From contig QJVW01000092.1 of assembly GCA_003235575.1 (NCBI GenBank), forward strand, positions 1 to 53,465: DNA of 53,465 nt. Reading direction: 5' to 3'. Positions 45,123-53,465 of the stretch are shown piece after piece (within the stretch, counting starts at the first letter, position 1; every line of letters starts with the position of its first letter). The translations under genes were made by a program, and so were the position numbers. The notes beneath the pieces are model-generated. The model saw only the letters and a list, made by a program, of their open reading frames with translations, was not told the DNA's origin and made no database searches. This DNA is from Candidatus Eiseniibacteriota bacterium (lineage in GTDB: Bacteria > Eisenbacteria > RBG-16-71-46 > SZUA-252).

Positions 45123-46476
45123 ACGCCGGCGCCGCGCGCCGCGCGCCGCCTCCGCGCTCTTCACCGCGGCCGGATTGCTGCTCGCGGCCGGCGCCTCGGC
45201 TCAATATCCGAATCCTGGCAGTCCCGCCATCGGGGGAAATCCGATCCCGGGCACGAGCACGGGCCGCCCGCGGTTTTCCGTCGACGCGACCGTGCAACCG
45301 AGCGAGGGCGGGCTCGATACCCGGATCGACTACCGTTTGGACCGCAGCGAATTGCTGTTCGAACGGACGAACGGGGCGTATCGGGGCGCGTACGAGGTCC
45401 GCGTCATATTCTATAAAGACAAAGGGGGAGCGCAGGTTACGGGCGACGTGTTCCAGCGCAGCCTTCGCGTCGCGACCTACTCGGACACGCGGCTTCGGGG
45501 CGCGGACATCATCGACCATGTCACCCTTCGGGCCCCCGCGGGGAAGTATCGTGTGCAGGTCGTCATCACCGATCTCGTCGCCGAGCGCGCTTCAGGGACC
45601 GAGCTGCGCGTCGTGGTCCCCGAGGAGAACGACCAGCTCGTGTGGTTCAGCGATCTCTCCCTCGGGACCGCCGTCGACTCGCTGATCGCGGGCGGCTCGC
45701 CGCGTGAGGCGTTCATCCCCGAGCCGTCGCGCCGGTTCGGCCTCAACCTGCCCGACCTCGTCGTCTTGGGAGAGCTGGTCGACCGGAGGCCCCCGGCGTC
45801 CGGCGGCGCCAGCGAAACTTATAAGGTTCGGATGCGGGTCTCGAACGACCTCCAGGAGGTCGTCTGGCGCGGCGACACGACCTTTGCACGCGCCGGCGAG
45901 CGCACCCCGTTCCTGCTCCGACCCCACCTTCGGCCTCTCGAGGCGGGGGGCTACCGATTCCTGGTCGAGCTGGCGAGCCCCAGCATCACGCCGCCCGGCA
46001 AGCAGAAAGCCGTCCCCGTGCGCCGCGAGCGGGACTTCCGCGTCGACCAAACGAGTCAGAACGTAGCCTGGGAGTCCAAATCGTCACTGGACGTGCTCCG
46101 GTACATCGCGAACCGACAGGAAATTGCGGAGATGGAAACCCTGGAGAGCCCGGAGGCTCGGCGCGCCTTCTGGGAGCGATTCTGGCGCGATCGGGACCCG
46201 ACGCCCGAGACGGAGACGAACGAGGCGCTGGAAGAGTTCTACCGCCGCGTCGAGTATGCGAACCAGCACTTTAGCGTCGGCACCAACGGCTGGCGGACGG
46301 ACATGGGCCGGATCTACATCCAGCTCGGAAGCCCCGACGAAGTGGTCAGCAACCCGTTCAACTTCGATCGGCCTCCGGAGCAGATCTGGTACTACTACAA
46401 ATTGCGACGTACCTTCGTCTTCGTGGACCGAGACGGTTTCGGACGATTCGAGCTCGATGCAACCCGAAATCCGTAG
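45094..46476 (+). CDS. GWxTD domain-containing exported protein
   Basis: 460 residues from an ATG that lies 29 bp inside the end of the LVIVD gene; the reading frame is open further upstream, but this start gives a proper signal peptide (RRRRRAPRAASALFTAAGLLLAAGASAQ). The C-terminal GWxTD domain is clear: FWRDRDPTPETETNEALEEFYRRVEYANQHFSVGTNGWRTDMGRIYIQLGSPDEVVSNPF ... QIWYYYKLRRTFVFVDRDGFGRFEL. The N-terminal ~330 residues are beta-rich without a recognised domain. GWxTD proteins occur in Acidobacteria, FCB phyla and relatives; no function has been assigned. The overlap suggests co-expression with the LVIVD gene. Confidence 0.85.
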   Translation: MPDPSCTFARRRRRAPRAASALFTAAGLLLAAGASAQYPNPGSPAIGGNPIPGTSTGRPRFSVDATVQPSEGGLDTRIDYRLDRSELLFERTNGAYRGAYEVRVIFYKDKGGAQVTGDVFQRSLRVATYSDTRLRGADIIDHVTLRAPAGKYRVQVVITDLVAERASGTELRVVVPEENDQLVWFSDLSLGTAVDSLIAGGSPREAFIPEPSRRFGLNLPDLVVLGELVDRRPPASGGASETYKVRMRVSNDLQEVVWRGDTTFARAGERTPFLLRPHLRPLEAGGYRFLVELASPSITPPGKQKAVPVRRERDFRVDQTSQNVAWESKSSLDVLRYIANRQEIAEMETLESPEARRAFWERFWRDRDPTPETETNEALEEFYRRVEYANQHFSVGTNGWRTDMGRIYIQLGSPDEVVSNPFNFDRPPEQIWYYYKLRRTFVFVDRDGFGRFELDATRNP

Positions 46477-46539
46477 CCCGGGAAAATGCATTAAACCGTT
46501 GAAGTGAAATGGTTTAGGTCTCAATTCACAATATTTTGT

Positions 46540-46568
46540 TTGACAGTACCTCGGCGTTCGCCTACCGT
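46540..46568 (+). promoter_or_regulatory. Predicted promoter of the outer-membrane barrel gene
   Basis: TTGACA (46540-46545), 17 bp, TACCGT (46563-46568), preceded by an AT-rich stretch (CAATATTTTG). It is nearly the same as the TonB receptor promoter at 48261. Bases 46477-46539, before it, hold nothing else I recognise. Confidence 0.7.
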
Positions 46569-46574
46569 GCCGCC

Positions 46575-46816
46575 GAATTTCATAGAGCCGCGCAGACCGA
46601 GGCGCAATGCTTCGAAGGAGTTATGCGCCACAGGTCTGAGAGTGAGCCGATGAAACAAAAAACCAACGGAAAGGGGGTGGCTAGCGGAAGGTCCTAACGA
46701 GCACGAACTGCTCCATCGGATCTGCCCGGGTCTCCGAACGACATCGTAGAAAAAGCGACTCGGGAGCTGGGACCCAGGATAGGCCAGGGTCCAACCAACC
46801 AAGGAGGTTACCGCAG
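46575..46816 (+). other. Long structured 5' leader of the outer-membrane barrel gene
   Basis: About 240 nt. Inverted repeats suggest folding: GGCGCA (46601-46606) with TGCGCC (46624-46629), enclosing CTTCGAAG and a GGAG; CCGATG (46647-46652) with CATCGG (46714-46719), closing a domain that contains the perfect hairpin GAGCA-CGAAC-TGCTC (46699-46713). A 24-codon open frame (46623-46697) starts 2 nt after GAAGGAG. No known riboswitch class is recognised. The ribosome site AAGGAGGT ends about 9 nt before the barrel ATG. Confidence 0.45.
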
Positions 46817-48148
46817 ATGTTTCAGCGCAAGCTGATTGTTGTCCTCAGCGTTTTCGCCGTCCTCGCCTTCACGGCGGGCACGAGCAACGCCTCGCTCTCG
46901 CGCGTCGAGGGCATGGGGCTCGGGATGCCCGAGCTGAGCCAGTTCACCGACGATTACCAGAACATCTACATGTATCCGTCGTCCGTCGTCCGCCAGAACA
47001 ACCTGGTGCTGGCGGAACTCGGAAACAACCCGTCCGAGGCCGAGGACGCCTTCACGCCTCAGGATCAGAGCTTCACGCTCATCAAGAACTTCCCGCAGTT
47101 GGGCGTCGTCGCGGTGCAGATGAAGCAGAGCTCGCTGAACCTGCCGAACGGCTCCAGCAACTCGAACAACGAGTGGTGGGATCTGATTTGGGGTAAGGCG
47201 TTCACCAAGATGGATTTCGCGGTGCGGTTCGATCTCGCGAACTCGTACTACGAAGACGAATTCAATTTCGGCACCCCGGGTACGCTCCAGAATCGCGGTA
47301 TCTCCACGTCGTTCGATCCGTATCCGTTCGGCGGAACGTTCGACTCGGACGTGATCCTTGGCTCGGGCCTCGAGATCAACACCTACGGCATCACGCCGTC
47401 GATCTCGCTCCACATGGATAACGACAACCGCCTCGACCTCGCGGCTACCTACCGCAAGTACACGTTCAACCGTGCCGAAGGCGGCGCCTTCTACGCCCCG
47501 TCGCCGGAGACGTTCGAGGATGGCGGCAATGCGTCCTACTCGGCGGCCGCCCGTTACTTCATGAACAAGAGCGACGTCAGCCAGTGGTACTTGGCCGGCT
47601 GGTACGTGAACGACGATTTCTCGTGGACCGTGGAGAACTTCGCGGGCGCCACGACCTCGCGCTCGGCCGACGAGACGTACAAGGCCTACGGCGCGGGCAT
47701 CTCGAACAACACGCGCGTCAACGACAACAATCTGCTCCTTTGGGGCATCGGCGCCTGGCAGATGAAGCACAACTACGAGCGCACGGACAACAACGATGCG
47801 GTCGCCAGCACGGTGACGAAGACGCTCGAGGAGAAGATCACGACGCTGCCGGTGCTGTTCGCGGCCGTCGAGACGCAGGCGACGAACTGGCTGAAGGTTC
47901 GGATCGGCGCCACGAACATGGTCAACCACGCGCGTTCGGAGTTCAGTGATTTCGACTCGCCGACGGGGACGGAGACCGAGAAGTTCCGGTTCACCGACTT
48001 CAACCTCTCGCTCGGCACCGGAATTCGCTGGAACAATCTCGACGTCGACATGACGTTGAACGAGGAGTTCCCCTTCACGGGCGGAAACTTCCTCTCCGGT
48101 TCGGAGCAGGCGGCCTTCACGCGCGCGTCCGCGACGTACCACTTCTAG
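46817..48148 (+). CDS. Predicted outer-membrane beta-barrel protein
   Basis: 443 residues. Signal peptide MFQRKLIVVLSVFAVLAFTAGTSNA; the mature part begins SLSRVEGMGLGMPELSQFTDDYQNIYMYPSSVVRQNNLVLAELG. It continues with alternating amphipathic strands rich in Asn, Tyr and Trp (LDLAATYRKYTFN, ASYSAAARYFM, QWYLAGWYVNDDFSWTVENF, LLLWGIGAWQMKH, WLKVRIGATNMVNH) and ends in a terminal phenylalanine (SATYHF), as expected for BAM-assembled barrels. No named family is recognised. The long leader, a perfect AAGGAGGT and its own promoter and terminator point to high, regulated, monocistronic expression: a possible major porin-like protein. Confidence 0.75.
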   Translation: MFQRKLIVVLSVFAVLAFTAGTSNASLSRVEGMGLGMPELSQFTDDYQNIYMYPSSVVRQNNLVLAELGNNPSEAEDAFTPQDQSFTLIKNFPQLGVVAVQMKQSSLNLPNGSSNSNNEWWDLIWGKAFTKMDFAVRFDLANSYYEDEFNFGTPGTLQNRGISTSFDPYPFGGTFDSDVILGSGLEINTYGITPSISLHMDNDNRLDLAATYRKYTFNRAEGGAFYAPSPETFEDGGNASYSAAARYFMNKSDVSQWYLAGWYVNDDFSWTVENFAGATTSRSADETYKAYGAGISNNTRVNDNNLLLWGIGAWQMKHNYERTDNNDAVASTVTKTLEEKITTLPVLFAAVETQATNWLKVRIGATNMVNHARSEFSDFDSPTGTETEKFRFTDFNLSLGTGIRWNNLDVDMTLNEEFPFTGGNFLSGSEQAAFTRASATYHF

Positions 48149-48196
48149 AAGCAACGATCAGAACGTCCCGGCCCTTTGGGGCCAGGCAGTACAGCA

Positions 48197-48229
48197 GGGC
48201 CGCTCGGCGAGTTCGCCGGGCGGCCCTTT
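48197..48229 (+). terminator. Intrinsic terminator after the barrel gene
   Basis: GGGCCGC-T-CGGCG, loop AGTT, CGCCG-G-GCGGCCC (48197-48226) forms a stem of about 13 bp with one T-G pair, followed by only three T. It is placed 48 bp after the stop. A smaller GGCCC/GGGCC hairpin precedes it. The short T-run makes efficiency uncertain. Confidence 0.6.
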
Positions 48230-48260
48230 GCCGTGGGTGTCAAAAAGGCCGCAAATCATC

Positions 48261-48289
48261 TTGACAGGCCCGCGACCCATTCCTACCTT
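48261..48289 (+). promoter_or_regulatory. Predicted promoter of the TonB-dependent receptor gene
   Basis: TTGACA (48261-48266), 17 bp, TACCTT (48284-48289). It has the same architecture as the barrel promoter at 46540. Confidence 0.7.
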
Positions 48290-48295
48290 GAGGGT

Positions 48296-48532
48296 TAAGT
48301 GAGATGGGGAGGCCTGTGCCTGGCGCGTGGGCTTCCAGGGGCGCGATCTGAAACCATAAGGAGGTTTCAAAGGACGAAAGCCGGTTTGCGTGGATCCAGG
48401 TCGAGGTGGGGCCCCGGGATGGGGCATCGGGATTGACGGCGGCAGCGTCCGCCGGGCGGTGAGAGACCGCGATACCAGGGAAGGAGTGACCCTCGCATGG
48501 CGCTTCCACAGATGTACAGGGGAGGGCGAATA
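48296..48532 (+). other. Long 5' leader of the TonB-dependent receptor gene
   Basis: About 237 nt without a gene. A 6-bp inverted repeat, GAAACC (48350-48355) with GGTTTC (48363-48368), encloses and partly buries the strong ribosome site AAGGAGG, which has no start codon nearby. No cobalamin or thiamine riboswitch core is visible. A second AAGGAG before an in-frame ATG at 48497 offers an alternative receptor start. Confidence 0.4.
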
Positions 48533-51481
48533 ATGAATCGACCTCGAACGCGGCGTACGGTAGGCGTCGCCATGTTGTTCATGGCGGGCGCCGTTTTTGC
48601 ATTTGGCGCCGCCTGGGCCGGGACGACGGGGCAGATCGCCGGTACGGTCCTGGATGGGTCCACGAACGAACCGCTGGGGCTCGTCAGCGTCTCCATACCA
48701 GAGCTCAAGCGCGGCGCGGTTACCGACCAGCAGGGCAACTTCTACATCGTGAACCTGCCCGCCGGGAAGTACACGCTCCGGGCATCCCTGCTCGGCTACG
48801 TGCCGCAAGCGCAGCAGGAGGTGCAGGTATTCCCCGACTTCGTGACCAAGATCGACTTCAGGATGGAGTCGACGGTCCTCCAAAACGTCAAGGAAGTCGA
48901 AGTTCGCGCCGAGCGTCCCTTGATCCAGAAGGACGTGACCGGCACCACGAAGTTCCTGAGCGGCGACGATATTCGTAATCAGCCCCTTCGCGGGTACCAG
49001 GAAGCCGTGGCCCAGCAGGCCGGGGTGGTGAGTTTCAAGGTCCGCCTCGACAATGGGCAGATCAACGGCAACGAATCTCAGAACGGAAGCACGCTCATCG
49101 TCCGCGGTGGACGGCCCAACGAAGTGGCCTACTACGTGGACGGCTTCTCGCAGCAGGATCCGCTCACCGGGAATTCGACGACGCTCATCAACTCGGACGC
49201 CATCGAAGAGGTGGTGGTCCAGTCGGGCGGGTTCAACGCCGAGTACGGCCGCATCAATTCCGGCGTCGTCAACGTCGTGACGAAGGAAGGGTCGTCGAAG
49301 TACTTCGGATCGCTCGAAGGCATTTCGGACCTCCTTTCGGTCGGGGCGGACCGCCGTGACAACAACATCTACGCCGTGTCGCTGGGTGGTCCCATCGTTC
49401 CCAATTCCTCGAGCGCTTCGTTCTATTTCTCGGGCGAGCGGAAGTACAACCGGGACCGCAACCCCTCCTCCTTCGCGAAGAACCAGATCTACTCCCTGGA
49501 GGAAAACTCGGCCTTCGCGGACGGAATCCTGCCCTCCAACTCCAGCGACTCCTGGGCCACGGTCGGCAAGTTGACGCTGAAGCCGAGCCCGCTCCAGACG
49601 CTGAAATTGGGCGGCACGTGGAATCGGGAAGACTGGCAGCAGTACTTGACGACCTACCGCTTCAACTTGGCGCATGCGCCGCGGTACGAGGATCTGAACT
49701 ACTCCGTCTACTCCACCTGGAGCCACAGCCTCAACAGCAACGCCTACTACGAGGTGAAGGCGAACTACTTCACGACCGAGCGGACGCGCGGCGACGGCGT
49801 CCACTTCGATGATCTGAAGGCGTACAGCCGGCCGAGCGGCAACCCGCGCTACGACCAGGACGAGGCGCTGTTCTGGTACGGCGACGAGAACCCCGGCGGC
49901 GCGCACGTCTGGGACGACTTCCTGCATCGCAAGTCGTCGTACTGGGGCGTGGCCGCGAACTACGCGAATCAGATCAACAAGGACTTCCAGTTGAAATTCG
50001 GCGGAGACTACCAGCGGCACACGCTCCGCTACTACGACCACTACTTCCCGGTTCAGCTCTACGACGCGAACGGAAACCCCGACAACACGCGCGACGTGGA
50101 TCACTACGGCTACGATGCGCTGGGGAACGAGATCGACGAGGGCGACACCTTCACCGACGCGAACGGGAACAACAGCTACGACGTCGGGGAAGTCTTCAAC
50201 GACAAGAACGGAAACGGCATCTACGACGATCCGCTCGACGTCCCGAAGCACCCGAAGGTGGCGTCGCTCTACGCGCAGGGAAAATACGAGCGGTTGGGAC
50301 TGGTGCTGAACGCCGGTCTGCGTTGGGACTACCTGACCCCGTCCACCAGCGCGCTCCGCAGCGAGTCGACGCCGCTCGACCCCGACGCCCTGAACGATTC
50401 GCGCCTGCAGGCGGCGGATCTCGAGGATTCGAAGGTCTACAACCGGCTCAGCCCGCGGCTCGGCGTCGGCTTCCCGGTCTCGGACCAGACGCTGGTTCAC
50501 GTGAACTACGGCAAGTTCTTCCAGCAGCCGAACCTGCAGGATCTCTACGTGAGCTACGCGTTCCTGGAACACAAGATCCGCACCGGCGGGTACTTCGTGG
50601 GCTTCGGCAACCCGAACCTGGAGCCGGAGGAGACGACGGCGTACGAGTTGGGTCTCGCCCACACGCCGACCGATCGTTCGCGCATCCAACTCACGGCCTA
50701 TTACAAGGACGTGAAGAACCTGGTGGAAATCACGAACAATCCGTCCACGCCGAACGCGTTCGCGTCGTACCAGAACCGCGACTTCGCGACGATCAAGGGC
50801 TTCGACATCTCCTACACGCTGCGGCGTGTCGGACTCGTGGCCATGAACGCCAGCTACACCCTGCAGTGGGCCACGGGAACGGGCTCCATCGCGCAAACGC
50901 AGCGGAACATCGCCTGGACCGCGAGTGAGACGCCGAAACTCTCGTCGCCGCTGGCCTTCGATCAGCGTCACAAGGTCTCGGCGGGTTTCGATTTGCGGTA
51001 CGGGAAGGGACAGGGCCCGGTGCTCGGCACGACCCCCATTCTCGAGAACGCGGGCCTGAACATCATCGTCAACGCGGCGAGCGGCACGCCCTACACGCCG
51101 ACGACCTTCTACAACGAGGTGACCCTCGCGAACGTGGCGACCCAGCCGATCGGGCCGCTCAATTCCAGATACGGCCCGTGGACCGTCCAGGTCGACGCCA
51201 AGCTGAGCAAGACCGTGGCGTTGGGCCGGCAGAACTTGGATCTCTTCGTCTGGGTGCTGAACGTGTTCGATCGTGACAACGTGAACTCCGTCTACACCGG
51301 TTCGGGGAGCGCCACGACGACGAACTTCCTGAACACGGCGGAGGGGCAGGCGTTCTTGGATACGAACGCCGCCAACTACGGTGCGGACGTCGCGCTCGAG
51401 CGCTACCGGCTGGCGGAGCAGGATCCGAACCTGCACAACAATCCGCGCCTGGTCCGGTTCGGCGCCCGGTTGAGCTTCTAA
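48533..51481 (+). CDS. TonB-dependent receptor with N-terminal carboxypeptidase-regulatory-like domain
   Basis: 982 residues from the ATG at 48533 (GGGAGG about 9 nt upstream), which gives a clean signal peptide (TVGVAMLFMAGAVFAFGAAWA). It has a CarboxypepD_reg-like domain (GQIAGTVLDGSTNEPLGLVSVSIPELKRGAVTDQQGNFYIVNLPAGKYTLRASLLGY), then a plug (GSTLIVRGGRPNEVAYYVDGFSQQDPLTGNSTTLINSDAIEEVVVQSGGFNAEYGRINSGVVNVVTKEG), then a barrel ending RLVRFGARLSF. An extracellular stretch near residues 530-565 has Asp/Asn-Gly loops (DANGNNSYDVGE, DKNGNGIYDD) like calcium-binding repeats. No TonB box is certain and the ligand is unknown. The next gene follows after 36 bp. Confidence 0.93.
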   Translation: MNRPRTRRTVGVAMLFMAGAVFAFGAAWAGTTGQIAGTVLDGSTNEPLGLVSVSIPELKRGAVTDQQGNFYIVNLPAGKYTLRASLLGYVPQAQQEVQVFPDFVTKIDFRMESTVLQNVKEVEVRAERPLIQKDVTGTTKFLSGDDIRNQPLRGYQEAVAQQAGVVSFKVRLDNGQINGNESQNGSTLIVRGGRPNEVAYYVDGFSQQDPLTGNSTTLINSDAIEEVVVQSGGFNAEYGRINSGVVNVVTKEGSSKYFGSLEGISDLLSVGADRRDNNIYAVSLGGPIVPNSSSASFYFSGERKYNRDRNPSSFAKNQIYSLEENSAFADGILPSNSSDSWATVGKLTLKPSPLQTLKLGGTWNREDWQQYLTTYRFNLAHAPRYEDLNYSVYSTWSHSLNSNAYYEVKANYFTTERTRGDGVHFDDLKAYSRPSGNPRYDQDEALFWYGDENPGGAHVWDDFLHRKSSYWGVAANYANQINKDFQLKFGGDYQRHTLRYYDHYFPVQLYDANGNPDNTRDVDHYGYDALGNEIDEGDTFTDANGNNSYDVGEVFNDKNGNGIYDDPLDVPKHPKVASLYAQGKYERLGLVLNAGLRWDYLTPSTSALRSESTPLDPDALNDSRLQAADLEDSKVYNRLSPRLGVGFPVSDQTLVHVNYGKFFQQPNLQDLYVSYAFLEHKIRTGGYFVGFGNPNLEPEETTAYELGLAHTPTDRSRIQLTAYYKDVKNLVEITNNPSTPNAFASYQNRDFATIKGFDISYTLRRVGLVAMNASYTLQWATGTGSIAQTQRNIAWTASETPKLSSPLAFDQRHKVSAGFDLRYGKGQGPVLGTTPILENAGLNIIVNAASGTPYTPTTFYNEVTLANVATQPIGPLNSRYGPWTVQVDAKLSKTVALGRQNLDLFVWVLNVFDRDNVNSVYTGSGSATTTNFLNTAEGQAFLDTNAANYGADVALERYRLAEQDPNLHNNPRLVRFGARLSF

Positions 51482-51517
51482 CGGTCTAGACCCATCAGGC
51501 TAAGGAGGGCCGAAAGG

Positions 51518-53465
51518 ATGCGATCTCTGAAGTGGGTGGGTGTGGCGGTGCTCGCGATCGCGATCACTGCTCCCCAGGCAGGGGCGACCGTACGGAGCGG
51601 GTCGGCGAAGCCGTCGCGGCAACCGCAGCGCGCGTCGTGACGAATCACGGTTCGATCGCGTACGACCTGGTCACGGGCAATGCGGGACTGATCTACCCGA
51701 AGGGCGGAACGCGCACATCGGTTTTCGCATCGGGACTCTGGATCGGCGCGAAGGTGGGCAGCGAAATCAGGGCGGCGATCGGCGAGTACTCCCAGGAGTT
51801 CACGCCGGGTCCGATGGTGGGCGGGACGTTCCAGCCCGACATCCCGTCGTTCAAGAGCTACAAGATCCTTCGCGGCAACACGACGAGCGCGGACTACCTG
51901 AATTGGCCGGTGGCCGACGGAGCGCCGACCGATTCGCTGGGGAACCCGATGCTGTTGGGCGACGCCACGATTTGGAGCGTCTTCAACGACGCCGATCCCG
52001 GCACCCACACGAACGACGCCGGCAGCACCGCGCCGCTCGGCCTGGAGGTCCAGCAGACCGTCTTCGCGTACAACCGGGCGGGCCCGCTCGGCAACATCAT
52101 CTTCATCAAGTGGAAGTTCATCAACAAGGGCTCCGACACGCTCGACAGCACCTATGTCTCGGTGTGGAGCGATCCGGACCTCGGCGGATTCACCGATGAC
52201 CTGGTCGGCTGCGATATCTCGCGGAGTCTGGGCTTCTGCTACAACGCGACCAATGCGGACGGGCAGTACGGTTCCCGGCCGCCCGCCATCGGGTACGACT
52301 TCTTCCGCGGCCCCATCGTGTTCAATGGCTCGACCTACGACACGCTGGGCATGACCTCGTTCAACAAGTACATCAACGGCACCGATCCCTCGGCCGCCGC
52401 CGAGACGTACAACTACATGAAGGGGCTGGCGCCGGACGGCTCGGACGTGATCGACCCGACGACGACCCTGCCCACGAAGTTCCAGGTTCCGGGCGATCCC
52501 GTCGCCAATACGGGCTGGCTCGACTCGAACCCGGCGGACCGCCGGCTCATGCTCTCGTCGGGGCCGTTTACCATGGCGCCCGGCGACACGCAGGAAGTGG
52601 TCACCGCGATCATCATCGGGCAGGGGACCGATCGGCTGTCGTCGATCTCCGATATGAAGGCGAAGGACGACGTGGCGCAGATCGTCTTCGACCTCGACTT
52701 CGACATTCCGAACCCGCCGCCGTCTCCCACGGTCTACACGCAACCGCTCGACAACGGCGTCCGCCTGGTGTGGGGCTCCGAGCCGGTCGGCGACGTTCAG
52801 GAGCAGGTGAACCTGGGGCAGGAATTCCACTTCGAGGGATTCCGCGTCTGGCAGATGTCCTCGAACGGCGCCACCGCCGATCCCACCGTGATCGCGACGT
52901 TCGACGAGGCGAACGGCGTCGGGAACATCTTCTCCGACGAATTCAATTCGAGCACGGGCGTCGTGGAACGGACCCTGAAAGCGGCCGGGCCGGATGGCGG
53001 TCTGGAGTTCCAGATCGACATCACGAACGATGCGATCCTGGGCGGGAAGCTGATCAACAACCGGGACTACTACTTCGCGGTCACGGCGTACTCCTACGAC
53101 GTGAACAACGCTCCCGACTTCATCGTGAACGGGGTCCCCACGGGCAAGGTCTCGGAGATCCTGGAAAGCGCGCGGAACCCGATTACCGTGTCGCCACGCA
53201 CCAGCAGCGCCGTCTACGGCGTCGGCGCGTCGGTGGTCACCTCGGATCCGCTCCTGAACCAGTCCGGCGACGTTGCCGTCGATCAATTGATCCAGAACGA
53301 CATCACCGGCGACACGTACGAGGTGACGCTCAACGACAATGAAGAGTGGACGCTTCGCAACGTGACGACGAACACGACGCTCCTGGTCGACCAGACCAAC
53401 GTCAGCGGCGACTACGACAACCCGGTGACGGAGGGCTTCATGGTCCGGGTGACCGCGCCGCGGGA
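51518..53465 (+). pseudogene. Large exported protein with frame-disrupted N-terminus (3' end off the window)
   Basis: AAGGAGG precedes an ATG at 51518 that encodes a good signal peptide (MRSLKWVGVAVLAIAITAPQAGAT), but this frame stops at 51638-51640. The body lies in the next frame and is open from 51490 to the window end: TERVGEAVAATAARVVTNHGSIAYDLVTGNAGLIYPKGGTRTSVFASGLWIGAKV and over 600 further residues, with a fibronectin-III-like segment (PTVYTQPLDNGVRLVWGSEPVG ... FEGFRVWQM). A one-base indel around 51568-51600, which contains CCCC and GGGG runs, would join the two. It may be a sequencing error, a real mutation or recoding. The protein resembles large surface proteins next to TonB receptors in FCB genomes; no function is assigned. 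Confidence 0.7.

Noticed and set aside
46623-46697. A 24-codon open frame in the barrel leader as a real gene
   Set aside because: The Shine-Dalgarno is only 2 nt from the ATG and the peptide has no recognisable character. It is kept as part of the leader description.
48340-48400. Resemblance of the TonB receptor leader to a c-di-GMP-I (GEMM) riboswitch (GAAACC ... GGACGAAAGCC)
   Set aside because: The invariant ACGCAAAGCC core is not matched (one base is missing) and the P1b hairpin with its GNRA loop is not formed. Only a covariance search could rescue it.
51483-51492. Perfect palindrome GGTCTAGACC just after the TonB receptor stop
   Set aside because: Only 10 bp, no loop and no T-run, and a good ribosome site for the next gene follows. 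It is not a terminator; an operator cannot be argued from one copy.

Overview
The window is 53.5 kb of GC-rich bacterial chromosome with densely packed genes and very short spacers. It looks like a Gram-negative of the FCB type. It carries a TonB-dependent receptor with an N-terminal carboxypeptidase-regulatory-like domain, an outer-membrane barrel, a gingipain-like C25 protease and a beta-propeller protein that both end in FlgD-like/type IX-style C-terminal domains, a GWxTD protein and many lipoproteins. Candidatus Eisenbacteria or a neighbouring lineage is my best guess. This comes from domain content only; no marker-gene phylogeny was possible.

Layout. 1-4 kb: a truncated eukaryotic-like Ser/Thr kinase, a universal stress protein, an exported MsrB, a methyltransferase and a two-CBS protein. 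4-9.2 kb: carA-carB coupled to a periplasmic thioredoxin-like protein. A textbook intrinsic-terminator hairpin lies inside the first codons of carA. 9.2-18.9 kb (minus strand): one long operon for nitrous oxide reduction: hemerythrin-like protein, lipoprotein cytochrome c, NosZ (Sec/lipoprotein type, clade II-like), NosB-like membrane protein, NosD, NosF, a small cupredoxin-like protein, NosY, NnrS, a DUF218 protein and an AlkA-type glycosylase. Most junctions are 4-bp ATGA/GTGA overlaps. No nir, nor, nosR or nosL is present. 18.9-20.9 kb (plus): a divergent Crp/Fnr regulator translationally coupled to a CPA2 antiporter. An FNR-type dyad (TGAT-N4-ATCA core) sits between the regulator and the nos operon and overlaps the regulator's predicted promoter.

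20.9-28 kb: aconitase A coupled to a P1B-4 metal-export ATPase, a VTT-domain membrane protein and an M48 lipoprotein protease. 28-38.7 kb: transketolase coupled to a GT-C-type membrane glycosyltransferase, the 1384-residue C25 protease with FG-GAP repeats, gltX and a GT4 glycosyltransferase. 38.7-42.4 kb (minus): a fused M16 protease, tRNA-Glu(CTC), tRNA-Gln(CTG) and DedA. 42.5-53.5 kb (plus): an envelope/surface block with an LVIVD propeller, a GWxTD protein, an outer-membrane barrel, a TonB-dependent receptor and a large exported protein. The last runs off the window and its signal peptide is in a different frame from its body.

Three regulatory patterns recur: predicted promoters with a TACCnT -10 element, three convergent gene pairs whose stop codons share one CTAG, and several genes with a -10 so close to the ATG that the mRNA should be leaderless or nearly so.
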